From Methanobacteriota archaeon (GTDB taxonomy: Archaea > Thermoplasmatota > Poseidoniia > Poseidoniales > Poseidoniaceae): a stretch of 9,355 nucleotides of DNA. The DNA lies in assembly GCA_009936765.1 (NCBI GenBank), contig JAACDL010000110.1, forward strand, positions 1-9,355, given 5' to 3'. The notes beneath the pieces were generated by a model. It did no database searches. It saw only the letters and a list, made by a program, of their open reading frames with translations, and was not told the DNA's origin. Positions 1 through 6,103 of the stretch are shown here, one piece after another (position 1 is the stretch's first letter; each line of letters begins with the position of its first letter). The position numbers were made by a program, and so were the translations under genes.

Positions 1-37
1 CAGATATGCCAATTAACTGAAAGGTATTAGTAGAGAT

Positions 38-346
38 ATGGCAAACAAATGGAAAATCGCTGGTTATCTGTTTTCAACAGCGGCTGTCGTTCTATTGATT
101 TCACTAACTATGAACATTCATACCTATTACATCAAAGAAATGGAATCTGGCACAGAAACAGTGAGTGAGGTTTGTGATGATAGATGGGATGAAGATACTG
201 TTAGCACTTTAATGTGCCATCCAATAAAGCAAGAAAAATACAATTTATTCGCTGGGATATTATTATCTGCAGGTTTTGCATTTCTTTGTTTTGCAAAGTC
301 CAGTGAAATAAAAACTGAAAATGAGCCTGCTATTTCCGAAAACTAA
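38..346 (+). CDS. Small two-helix membrane protein, unknown function
   Basis: I do not recognise this 102-residue protein. A hydrophobic helix spans about residues 7-26 and a second about 68-86. Between them is a polar, acidic loop of about 40 residues with two cysteines (C46 and C60) that could form a disulfide if the loop is outside the cell. The last 15 residues are charged and hydrophilic. The helical-hairpin layout suggests an integral membrane protein with both termini on the same side. The next 16 codons after the TAA stop stay open in the same frame and encode a Gln/Pro/Tyr-rich tail (see the separate entry), so the ancestral protein may have been longer. The gene stands alone on the plus strand, and the nearest downstream gene begins 220 bases later. 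No clear Shine-Dalgarno or TATA element is visible in the 37 bases upstream. Confidence 0.7.
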   Translation: MANKWKIAGYLFSTAAVVLLISLTMNIHTYYIKEMESGTETVSEVCDDRWDEDTVSTLMCHPIKQEKYNLFAGILLSAGFAFLCFAKSSEIKTENEPAISEN

Positions 347-397
347 TCACAACAACCAATTCAACAACAATATTACCAACAACCACCCCAAAATTGA
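347..397 (+). other. In-frame Q/P/Y-rich tail beyond the stop of the small membrane protein
   Basis: Directly after the TAA at 344-346 the same frame reads SQQPIQQQYYQQPPQN and then TGA (395-397). Low-complexity Gln/Pro/Tyr tails are a familiar cytoplasmic ending of small membrane proteins, so this looks like real former or conditional coding sequence and not random DNA. One base change (CAA to TAA) would produce the present stop. It may be a recent nonsense truncation of a dispensable tail, a sequencing error, or stop-codon readthrough. The sequence alone cannot separate these. Confidence 0.5.
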
Positions 398-415
398 TTC
401 CGTCAACTAATCGTT

Positions 416-442
416 TCGGATAAGTTGCAAGGGGTTATCCGA
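416..442. repeat. 8-bp inverted repeat (hairpin 1)
   Basis: TCGGATAA at 416-423 is matched by its exact complement TTATCCGA at 435-442, leaving an 11-base loop (424-434). It lies in the non-coding stretch 398-566 between the small membrane protein and the DUF1295 gene. It could be an RNA hairpin or a two-fold protein-binding site. There is no T-run after it, so it does not look like a typical terminator. Confidence 0.5.
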
Positions 443-477
443 TTACCCATTCAAAATCAATTATCAGTTGTAAGGGG
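424..477 (+). repeat. Imperfect 11-bp direct repeat
   Basis: GTTGCAAGGGG at 424-434 recurs as GTTGTAAGGGG at 467-477 with a single C/T difference, 43 bases apart start to start. The first copy is exactly the loop of hairpin 1. The rest of 398-566 holds hairpin 2 (507-526) and an A/T-rich stretch around 527-545 ahead of the next gene. I see no tRNA or other known RNA in this stretch. Confidence 0.45.
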
Positions 478-506
478 ATGCAGTCGGTCTGTTTGTTCGC
501 TACCCG

Positions 507-526
507 CTGCTTAGAGGGGTAAGCAG
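507..526. repeat. 7-bp inverted repeat (hairpin 2)
   Basis: CTGCTTA at 507-513 pairs perfectly with TAAGCAG at 520-526 around the 6-base loop GAGGGG. It is followed by an A/T-rich segment (527-541) that may hold the promoter of the DUF1295 gene at 567. The position 40 bases ahead of that start would suit an operator or a leader hairpin, but this is inference. Confidence 0.45.
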
Positions 527-566
527 AATTATTAACAATATGAGGATACTAGAATAGACGATAGCA

Positions 567-1466
567 ATGGATTCTACTCGTCAAGATTTGCGATTAACAA
601 CAATCGTAGTAGCTTCCGTGTTTGTGATTGTCTTTTTGGTGGTTAGTGCGGTTGGAAATAATTCTGTCATTCTGAATGAATACTCTGCAGTACTATATTG
701 TGCAGTGATTTGTATCGGTATACAATGGCTAGCATGGATACCTGCATCTATCGCAAAAACTGAACGCTACTATGATTTGACAGGCGGCTTAACCTATCTC
801 ATAGTAGTAGGATTCAGCCTTTGGGCAGGGTCACAGTCCGAACCTCCAAGTCTGAGAGAATTAATCGTCAGTTTGCTTGTTGTCATCTGGTCTTTACGGC
901 TGTCCGGTTTTCTTTACCTTCGTATTCATCGAACTGGAAAAGATGGACGTTTTGATCACCTCAAAACATCACCTATCCGGTTTCTTGTACCATGGACAGT
1001 TCAAGGCCTGTGGGTTTTCCTCACAATGATAGTAGTTATTGTAATCAATAGTCAAGCAGATTCAGCATCTGCATTAGGGGTTTGGGACGGTATTGGATTG
1101 TCAATATGGATGCTAGGATTTGGCATTGAAGCCATAGCAGATAACCAAAAAACAGTGTTCAATAAAGAATCTAATAATCAAGGTAAATGGATAGACAGTG
1201 GTTTGTGGTATTACTCTAGGCATCCTAACTACTTAGGAGAAATTCTTCTGTGGACTGGAATCGCCTTCTTTGGAATATCTTGCTTTACTGGTCTAGAAAG
1301 AGTTGCTTGGATTTCGCCAATATTCATTTATCTTTTATTGACGAAAATCAGTGGGATTCCCATACTCGATAAACGAGCTTTAGAAAAGTGGGGAGATGAT
1401 CCAGAATATCAAGAATATAGAGATAATACTCCTGCTCTTATCCCTTGGTTAAATAAAAAGTCATAA
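567..1466 (+). CDS. DUF1295 / steroid 5-alpha-reductase-like membrane protein
   Basis: This 299-residue polytopic membrane protein has about seven to eight hydrophobic segments (roughly residues 11-30, 41-60, 69-87, 97-117, 139-160, 172-190, 222-240 and 246-262). It matches the DUF1295 family, related to the C-terminal domain of steroid 5-alpha reductases and to isoprenylcysteine methyltransferase-like enzymes. Seen motifs are KTERYYDLTGG at about 64-74, LRLSGFLYLRI and GKDGRFD at about 110-130, DNQKTVFN at 192-199, and the hallmark GLWYYSRHPNYLGE at 212-225. In reductase relatives the latter region contributes to binding NADPH and the lipid-like substrate. The substrate here is unknown; an isoprenoid or polyprenyl lipid is plausible in an archaeon. 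The length is normal for the family. The start is the first ATG of the open frame, preceded by A/T-rich DNA at 527-545. It is convergent with trmY, with a 24-base gap. Confidence 0.88.
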   Translation: MDSTRQDLRLTTIVVASVFVIVFLVVSAVGNNSVILNEYSAVLYCAVICIGIQWLAWIPASIAKTERYYDLTGGLTYLIVVGFSLWAGSQSEPPSLRELIVSLLVVIWSLRLSGFLYLRIHRTGKDGRFDHLKTSPIRFLVPWTVQGLWVFLTMIVVIVINSQADSASALGVWDGIGLSIWMLGFGIEAIADNQKTVFNKESNNQGKWIDSGLWYYSRHPNYLGEILLWTGIAFFGISCFTGLERVAWISPIFIYLLLTKISGIPILDKRALEKWGDDPEYQEYRDNTPALIPWLNKKS

Positions 1467-1490
1467 TACTCTAGAACTTATTTGAATATA

Positions 1491-2081
1491 TCACAATTGA
1501 AGTTGAATGCCTTCATCCAACAAGAAGTGAACAATCGAGATACATGTGTGGCCTTGTAACCACGATTTACCTAAACTTCTAGGAATGCCTCTATCACACT
1601 CTAGAGGCTTGTCGTCACCTAGTATAAATCCAATGTCACCAATAGAAAAATCACTTGGTAGTACTCCAGAATATAGATTTTCAGAATCAGCTTCTAATCT
1701 GATAGTGGGACAGTTCCATTCATCTAATGTCATGTCCAAATTACCGCCTCCATCATAGATTCCAGGACTTCTCTCAATCCAATGTCCTCTTGGTGGAATC
1801 GGCTCCTTAATCACTGCAGCAATCTTTCCTCCAACCGCCCTTTCTTCTGCATGAACTCCTTTCAATTCATTTGAAACGAATTTGATCCTTCGAGCGGGAC
1901 CTGGCCCTCCGAGCAAAATCATAGTGAATTCAACATCTTCTCTTATTCCGTGACTTGTGAGTAATGATGACATCAAGGCTCGCACCAAGACATCCATTCT
2001 ACCTGCTCCGCCTGCCATGTCATTCAATGGCAACTTACCTTTTGCCATTGCACGTGTTCCAACAATGACAAACCGGCGCAC
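1491..2081 (-). CDS. trmY: tRNA pseudouridine(54) N1-methyltransferase
   Basis: The product is an archaeal TrmY (DUF358) SPOUT-class methyltransferase that transfers a methyl group from S-adenosylmethionine to N1 of pseudouridine 54 in the tRNA T-loop. It is 196 residues from the start chosen here, the family's usual size. Visible family landmarks are RRFVIVG at 2-8, LNDMAGGAGRMDV at 19-31, HGIREDV at 44-50, LLGGP at 56-60, HAEERAV at 77-83, FILGDD at 152-157 (knot region near the SAM site), and a C-terminal segment around 169-189 with the typical SLG...H.CISIVH...LDE pattern. The start is the GTG at 2081: it puts MRRFVIVG at the N-terminus as in characterised TrmY proteins, and an AGGTGA motif sits four bases upstream. 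The frame could also open at a TTG at 2102, but that adds seven unconserved residues and overlaps coaBC. It follows coaBC by four bases and is surely co-transcribed. Confidence 0.93.
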   Translation of the reverse strand: MRRFVIVGTRAMAKGKLPLNDMAGGAGRMDVLVRALMSSLLTSHGIREDVEFTMILLGGPGPARRIKFVSNELKGVHAEERAVGGKIAAVIKEPIPPRGHWIERSPGIYDGGGNLDMTLDEWNCPTIRLEADSENLYSGVLPSDFSIGDIGFILGDDKPLECDRGIPRSLGKSWLQGHTCISIVHFLLDEGIQLQL

Positions 2082-2085
2082 AAAA

Positions 2086-2091
2086 TCACCT
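2086..2091 (-). promoter_or_regulatory. Shine-Dalgarno for trmY overlapping the coaBC stop
   Basis: On the minus strand the sequence reads AGGTGA-TTTT-GTG. AGGTGA complements the archaeal 16S 3' end, and its TGA is also the stop codon of coaBC. This placement decides the GTG start of trmY at 2081 and suggests translational coupling. Confidence 0.65.
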
Positions 2092-3267
2092 ATTGTTCTC
2101 AATCACAGACCGTATTGCATTACACATGTCGGTCTCTGTATTCAGTATGAAATGCGCTCCATGGGAATCCACAAGCCATCCTCTGGGCTTGTCTTCCTTA
2201 CCATAATCTTCGATTCTGTTCGCAATAGTAGCATTCATTCCTGAAGTTTCAATTTGTGCTACTGCACGGTGAACCAAATCTTTCTGTTTGATCCCACTTT
2301 CCAATTTGAAACCTATTCTAGTAGTTCCTTTACACATCTCTTTCAATTCCATAATGTGTTTAGCACCTTCTTGAAGTTGAATATCTAACTGGCCTTGTAG
2401 CGATGCGATTTTGCCTTCAACAGGCTCAGGAATGACGTAATCCAGTACTGCAGCAGCATGAATCCACACATCGATATCATCTTTGACAAGTGCTTTCAAT
2501 TCTGCCAGCATTTCATCAGGCTCAGGGCATTGGATTTCCAAAGGTAACCAACTGGGACAATCTACAGTCGTAACTCCGCTAACACAAGTAACGTCCATTC
2601 CATGGCGATACAAATCATCTGCGATTCGGTATCCTGTGCGCCCACTAGAGGTGTTTTGTACATAGCGTACATCATCGATTGCACTTCGAGTTGCACCAAG
2701 GGTTACAACAACTGATGTTGAGTTTTGATTTACAAAGTGGGCTAGCCTAGCAACAGTTTCCTCGTGGTTAGGAGTTTTCCTCTTACCTTCTTCTTCTGCA
2801 CCCCATAGGATTCTAACACCGGACTTTACACATTGCATTACTAAATCTTTAGTAACGGGGTCATTAGCCAGATCATTATGCATTGAAGGAACCATCATGA
2901 TTGGTGAGTTCCTTCCTCTTGCTGCAGAGAGTGCCATCAGGAGTGGCCCATTCATCAAACCATGGACAAATGATGCCATGATGTTTCGAGTTGCAGGAGT
3001 TACCAGTACTGCATCAAAGTTAGATAGGCCAGATAGGTCTCCATCCCAATCTGTGATTACTTCTCCTTGAGATGCCCATCTTACAGCGAGTGGTGTTATG
3101 ATTTCCTGGGCTGAAGGGGTCATGATGACGGTTACTTCAGCACCATGCCGTCTTAGTTCACGAGCCAGCCTTACAGTGTCGACGGCAGCAATGCCACCTG
3201 TGACACCAAGCAGTATGTGGCGCCCGTTTAAGGACATGCCACGAAGCTCGACATCGGTGTCTCGCAT
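2086..3267 (-). CDS. coaBC: CoaBC: phosphopantothenoylcysteine decarboxylase / phosphopantothenate-cysteine ligase
   Basis: This 393-residue bifunctional coenzyme A enzyme has a flavoprotein (CoaC) domain at about 16-180 and a ligase (CoaB) domain at about 186-390. CoaC features seen are LLGVTGGIAA at 19-28, TPATRN at 90-95 and PSMH at 127-130. PSMH corresponds to the archaeal PAMH form of the bacterial PAMN motif, and the bacterial clamp cysteine is absent, as I recall for the Methanocaldococcus enzyme. The usual catalytic histidine before the PAT motif is not present; the region reads GDLSGLSNFD at 76-85. CoaB features seen are TLGATRSAIDDVRYVQN at 189-205, TSSGRTG, AAAVLDY at 271-277, EGKI at 284-287, IGFKLES at 318-324 and IAN at 348-350. 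A second ATG at 3237 would give MSLNGRHILLGVTGG, closer to bacterial starts, and may be the true start. It is divergent from the membrane gene at 3342, and trmY follows. Confidence 0.9.
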   Translation of the reverse strand: MRDTDVELRGMSLNGRHILLGVTGGIAAVDTVRLARELRRHGAEVTVIMTPSAQEIITPLAVRWASQGEVITDWDGDLSGLSNFDAVLVTPATRNIMASFVHGLMNGPLLMALSAARGRNSPIMMVPSMHNDLANDPVTKDLVMQCVKSGVRILWGAEEEGKRKTPNHEETVARLAHFVNQNSTSVVVTLGATRSAIDDVRYVQNTSSGRTGYRIADDLYRHGMDVTCVSGVTTVDCPSWLPLEIQCPEPDEMLAELKALVKDDIDVWIHAAAVLDYVIPEPVEGKIASLQGQLDIQLQEGAKHIMELKEMCKGTTRIGFKLESGIKQKDLVHRAVAQIETSGMNATIANRIEDYGKEDKPRGWLVDSHGAHFILNTETDMCNAIRSVIENNR

Positions 3268-3332
3268 GATTGGGCCACAAGTCCCTGCTTCAATACGGCT
3301 TCGCCGGTTGATTCAACAACAAATGGCCCATC

Positions 3333-3337
3333 GGAGG
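3333..3337 (+). promoter_or_regulatory. Shine-Dalgarno for the membrane zinc-ribbon gene
   Basis: GGAGG followed by four bases and then ATG at 3342. This supports the first ATG of that frame over the internal ATG at 3360. Confidence 0.5.
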
Positions 3338-3341
3338 GGGC

Positions 3342-3917
3342 ATGTCGGATGCTGATGAGATGATTCTTGCAGGCTCAAGGCCGACAGCAAGGAACCCAAT
3401 TGACGATCTTCATTCCAAAACATCAACCGTTATTTTGGTTGATGCTATTGTACTGTCTTGGTTACTATTTGCTCTAACTGGAATGCTAGAGTTATCATTG
3501 GCACCTGGGATTTTTGCAATGTTTGTATGGTTGGGATACCGAAAGAGAGCGTCATGGGCATATTGGTTTGGACCAATGATCATGGGCGGTGTCACCCTGA
3601 TTTTCTCAATTCTGTTATTCTTGCAATTGATGTACCTGTTCACTGACGGTTCAGCCTCAATTTTCATGATGCTAATTTTGGCATGGGCGATTTATTCTTC
3701 AGTTAGATTTGTCAGAATTCACTTCCATCCTGTTTACAAAATGGGATATAGTGGCCATTCAATATATGATGAAAATATAAATCTGCAAACCAATGAGATG
3801 TTAGCAGCATGTCCTACATGCTTAGCCGTATTAGCAGTAAATCCACTTCTACTATCTCGTGAAGACACCTGTCCTCACTGCGATTCGCCACTAGTGCTTG
3901 GAACTGAAGAGGAATGA
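3342..3917 (+). CDS. Four-helix membrane protein with C-terminal zinc ribbon, unknown function
   Basis: This 191-residue protein is not one I recognise. After a soluble N-terminus of about 27 residues come four hydrophobic segments (about 28-46, 50-66, 76-100 and 106-123). A soluble C-terminal tail of about 65 residues ends in a zinc ribbon, with CPTC at 157-160 and CPHC at 177-180. With four helices both termini lie on the same side, most likely the cytoplasm, where the ribbon could bind a protein or nucleic acid partner. The start is supported by GGAGG four bases before the codon. It is divergent from coaBC (74-base gap) and convergent with the MamK-like actin gene, with only seven bases between the stop codons, so no independent terminator fits there. 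Short proteins pairing membrane helices with zinc ribbons are common in archaea and are poorly characterised. Confidence 0.78.
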   Translation: MSDADEMILAGSRPTARNPIDDLHSKTSTVILVDAIVLSWLLFALTGMLELSLAPGIFAMFVWLGYRKRASWAYWFGPMIMGGVTLIFSILLFLQLMYLFTDGSASIFMMLILAWAIYSSVRFVRIHFHPVYKMGYSGHSIYDENINLQTNEMLAACPTCLAVLAVNPLLLSREDTCPHCDSPLVLGTEEE

Positions 3918-3924
3918 ATTCCGA

Positions 3925-4962
3925 TCAGCGACTTGCTAGAGTCAAGTTCTTCCACATTTCTTCTGGAACTTCCATAGCCAGTCTTAGACCGCCCATTGCT
4001 CCCAATCTAACCGGGTCATCGACTACGTGAACATTGACATCACCCATGTCGGATAGACGGCGTTCGATAAGTGCTCCAAGTCCCTTGATTCCGGAACCGC
4101 CACCTGCAAGAACCATGTTTCGGCGGAATTCATCGTGGAACTCAGGATTAGATTCTGAGATTAGTGCTTTTACGTTCTCGACGATTGGGTCAACAATTGA
4201 TTCGCATGCGTTTTGGATACAATCAGTAATGTCCAGAGTCATTGCCTTTCCTTCAATAGAGAAGTCGACCATAACTGGTGCATCTGGTGTTGATGTAGAA
4301 ACGAAAGAGTACTGTTCCTTCCATCGGCGAGCCATATCTTTGGTGACTTGAGCGCCATTGAACTTCTTTTGAACTTCAGCGATAATCTGGTTATCGACAA
4401 AGTCTCCTGCGTGTCCAGTGTGCATCTGGTCTTTAGGACCAGGTATTGTTCCATAAACACGGCACAGGTCAGTTGTACCTGCTCCGATGTCGATTACTAG
4501 GGTATGCTCAATCATGTCTAGGGCGTAAGCAACAGCGAACGGCTCAGAAATAATCATAGCAGCGTTAACAGATCCTGCTGCAGCATCGAAGATTGAAGTC
4601 TTGTCAACGTGACTAGCTTCTGCAGGTGCACCGATTACTGCGACTACACGGTCGTATTCCTCAGGGTCTGACAATCCGATTAGGTGGGTAATGAAGTGTG
4701 CAATGAAAGCGCGGTCCTCTGGTGTGTCTTTGATTACACCCAATTCAAGAGGGCGGAATAGGTTAAGAGCAAGTCTGTTCTTCAAAGCTTCTTCACCAAA
4801 CAAGACATCTCTCTTGAGGAAATTTCGTGCAATTGGGTCCTTAGGTGTACCAATAACAGTTAGTTCTTCTTCTTCGTGGCTATCGCTGGACACCATAACA
4901 GAGCGAAAGGTTCCAAGGTCTATTCCAATGTAAAGTACTTCTTCGGCCATAATACTCGCCAT
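3925..4962 (-). CDS. MamK-like actin-family ATPase
   Basis: This 345-residue protein has the full actin/Hsp70 ATPase core: phosphate-1 loop GIDLGTFRS at 13-21, connect-1 region with SEPFAVAYALD at 139-149, phosphate-2 loop DIGAGTTD at 158-165, and adenosine motif VLAGGGSGIKGL at 284-295. Compared from memory with Magnetospirillum MamK, the similarity is collinear and close: GTIPGPKDQ at 171-179 matches GTVPGPEDQ, KEQYSFV at 215-221 matches KEQFSFV, and the C-terminal GG(L)RLAxExP..xW segment also matches. E140 and D158 correspond to the MamK residues needed for ATP hydrolysis. MamK forms cytoplasmic filaments that position magnetosomes. No magnetosome gene is visible here, so the cargo is unknown; positioning, shape or DNA/organelle segregation are possible. 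An alternative ATG at 4950 gives MAEEVLYIGIDLG. An Hsp70-type chaperone is unlikely because there is no substrate-binding domain. Confidence 0.88.
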   Translation of the reverse strand: MASIMAEEVLYIGIDLGTFRSVMVSSDSHEEEELTVIGTPKDPIARNFLKRDVLFGEEALKNRLALNLFRPLELGVIKDTPEDRAFIAHFITHLIGLSDPEEYDRVVAVIGAPAEASHVDKTSIFDAAAGSVNAAMIISEPFAVAYALDMIEHTLVIDIGAGTTDLCRVYGTIPGPKDQMHTGHAGDFVDNQIIAEVQKKFNGAQVTKDMARRWKEQYSFVSTSTPDAPVMVDFSIEGKAMTLDITDCIQNACESIVDPIVENVKALISESNPEFHDEFRRNMVLAGGGSGIKGLGALIERRLSDMGDVNVHVVDDPVRLGAMGGLRLAMEVPEEMWKNLTLASR

Positions 4963-4994
4963 TTCTTCCGATTGGCTCTCACCTTATGAATAAT

Positions 4995-5022
4995 CCCTAA
5001 ACAGAGAATTGTTTATCTAGGG
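4995..5022. repeat. Interrupted inverted repeat upstream of the actin-like gene
   Basis: CCCTAAACA at 4995-5003 faces TGTT...TAGGG at 5010-5022. AACA pairs with TGTT around the loop GAGAAT, and CCCTA pairs with TAGGG after a four-base bulge. It lies in the 85-base gap between two minus-strand genes, between a TATA-like box and the actin start, so it could be an operator or a 5'-leader hairpin. Confidence 0.4.
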
Positions 5023-5032
5023 TAAAATGAAT

Positions 5033-5039
5033 CTATAAA
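5033..5039 (-). promoter_or_regulatory. TATA-box candidate for the actin-like gene
   Basis: The minus strand reads CCGGTTTATAG here, a good match to an archaeal TATA box. Initiation about 26 bases downstream would be near 5010 and leave a leader of about 50 bases that contains AAGGTGA (about 4981-4987). The spacing from that motif to the ATG is long (about 17 bases). A separate promoter would let the actin gene be expressed apart from the upstream gene. Confidence 0.4.
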
Positions 5040-5047
5040 CCGGTGTA

Positions 5048-6058
5048 CTAGCACCAACTTTCACATGATTGGCAATACCATGCAGAATAGTCAGCATACA
5101 ACTCTGCCATTTCGCCACATCCTGTGCATTCCTTGAGTGCATGATCTCCGAAAATCTGTTGAACTATCTGGACATGAAGTTGGTCATCAATGCCCAATTG
5201 CTGGCGCATTGCCCAAAGCATTTGATCTTCTGATGGAGAGATGATTCCATCAGCAAGACAGATTCCTACGACTACTCTGTAATCTTCAACCATCTTGATG
5301 TCCCGGGGATCCATCGATACTCCCGCCTTTTCAGCAACAATATCTGTGCCACCTGGGTCATCAACGAAAATAACCAATGAGTCCGGATTCAATTTTTCAC
5401 CTCTTAGTTCAAGTAGTATTGTTGCTCCATCCTGGTTAGCATAAACCAGTTTTGAAAACCTGTTGATTACATTGGTAATCGACCTAGCAGTATCCTCCGG
5501 GCTTCTGCCTCGGCGCCACCCTGTTTCACTAACTTCATCATATGCATAAAATTCAGTTCCAATGCCAGGGTATTCAAGACGGATTTCTTCTCCTCCGTCG
5601 AATCCATTTGCTACAATTGTTATGCTACCAACTGTAGTATCTACCAAGTTGTCATCATCATCGAATGAGATCATTAGTGGCTTACGCTCTTCAGATGCGG
5701 GATTAAAGTGACCGCTCATTCCGCTCATCCACTTATCTTCTAATCTCTGGAGGGATTGCTCTTGTGCTCCGGATAGGCCTTTCTCTATTCCAAGGACATT
5801 AGATAGGTCCCCTGACTGCATTTCACGTTTGAATTCTTCAATAAGCTCTGAATCTCTACGATAGTTATCGGGAGGTCCACTCTTTTTGGCCACATGATTA
5901 GGATCTTTCCATTCATACTGGCATTTCGAACAACTTAGGTATCCTGCGAGAGATGAAGGCTGTTTTTCCCCTCCACATCTCGGGCAGTCCCCTTCTTCTT
6001 CGACGGTCAAATTTTCAGCGGCTTCTCGTCGTCCTTTCCGGAACCCCCACTCGGCCAT
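5048..6058 (-). CDS. Double zinc-ribbon protein with phage-structural-like and TerB-like regions
   Basis: I do not know a named family for this 336-residue soluble protein. Four parts are visible. Residues 25-46 form an N-terminal zinc ribbon (CPRC at 25-28, CSKC at 43-46). Residues 60-125 are charged and probably helical linker. Residues about 138-240 are beta-rich and follow a pattern seen in phage and tail structural repeats: GSITIVA, a dG.. turn, EFYAYDE, then a helix containing TARSITNVINRFS at 190-202, and beta strands. Residues about 253-305 are helical with LADGIISPSEDQ at 268-279, the acidic loop style of TerB/tellurite-resistance-like domains. The C-terminus is another ribbon (C311, C314, C329, C332, plus C336). 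It sits 45 bases downstream of the DUF35 gene and upstream of the MamK-like actin on the same strand, so it may be transcribed with either. Function unknown; a scaffolding or stress-related role is a guess. Confidence 0.75.
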   Translation of the reverse strand: MAEWGFRKGRREAAENLTVEEEGDCPRCGGEKQPSSLAGYLSCSKCQYEWKDPNHVAKKSGPPDNYRRDSELIEEFKREMQSGDLSNVLGIEKGLSGAQEQSLQRLEDKWMSGMSGHFNPASEERKPLMISFDDDDNLVDTTVGSITIVANGFDGGEEIRLEYPGIGTEFYAYDEVSETGWRRGRSPEDTARSITNVINRFSKLVYANQDGATILLELRGEKLNPDSLVIFVDDPGGTDIVAEKAGVSMDPRDIKMVEDYRVVVGICLADGIISPSEDQMLWAMRQQLGIDDQLHVQIVQQIFGDHALKECTGCGEMAELYADYSAWYCQSCESWC

Positions 6059-6103
6059 AGCGTGGGCTCAGTGATGAGGGCTTTTGAAGACTCCCTTAAT
6101 TAA

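Noticed and set aside
478..522. A 14-codon ATG frame ending in hairpin 2, preceded by AAGGGG, as a leader peptide
   Set aside because: It is too short to judge, the Shine-Dalgarno-like run touches the ATG, and the encoded peptide shows no repeated regulatory residue.
398..566. A tRNA or C/D-box RNA in the intergenic stretch
   Set aside because: No T-loop GTTCRA with flanking pairing, no acceptor stem, and no proper C and D box pair could be found.
2086..3267. Missing clamp cysteine and PAMH-type motif as signs of a dead CoaC
   Set aside because: As I recall, the methanogen CoaBC has the same two features, so they are archaeal traits. Only the missing histidine is kept as an oddity.
3410..3667. 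Minus-strand and other overlapping open frames inside recognised genes (for example here and at 1957-2244, 4034-4351, 7775-8026)
   Set aside because: They lie opposite or out of frame within genes with clear family matches and show no domain, start context or composition of their own.
3925..4962. Magnetosome gene island
   Set aside because: No mamA, B, E, M, O, P or Q-like gene is present. The actin alone does not indicate magnetosomes.
6070..6077. AGTGATGA as a C box of a guide RNA
   Set aside because: No D box (CTGA) at a suitable distance and no terminal stem; the gap is only 45 bases.
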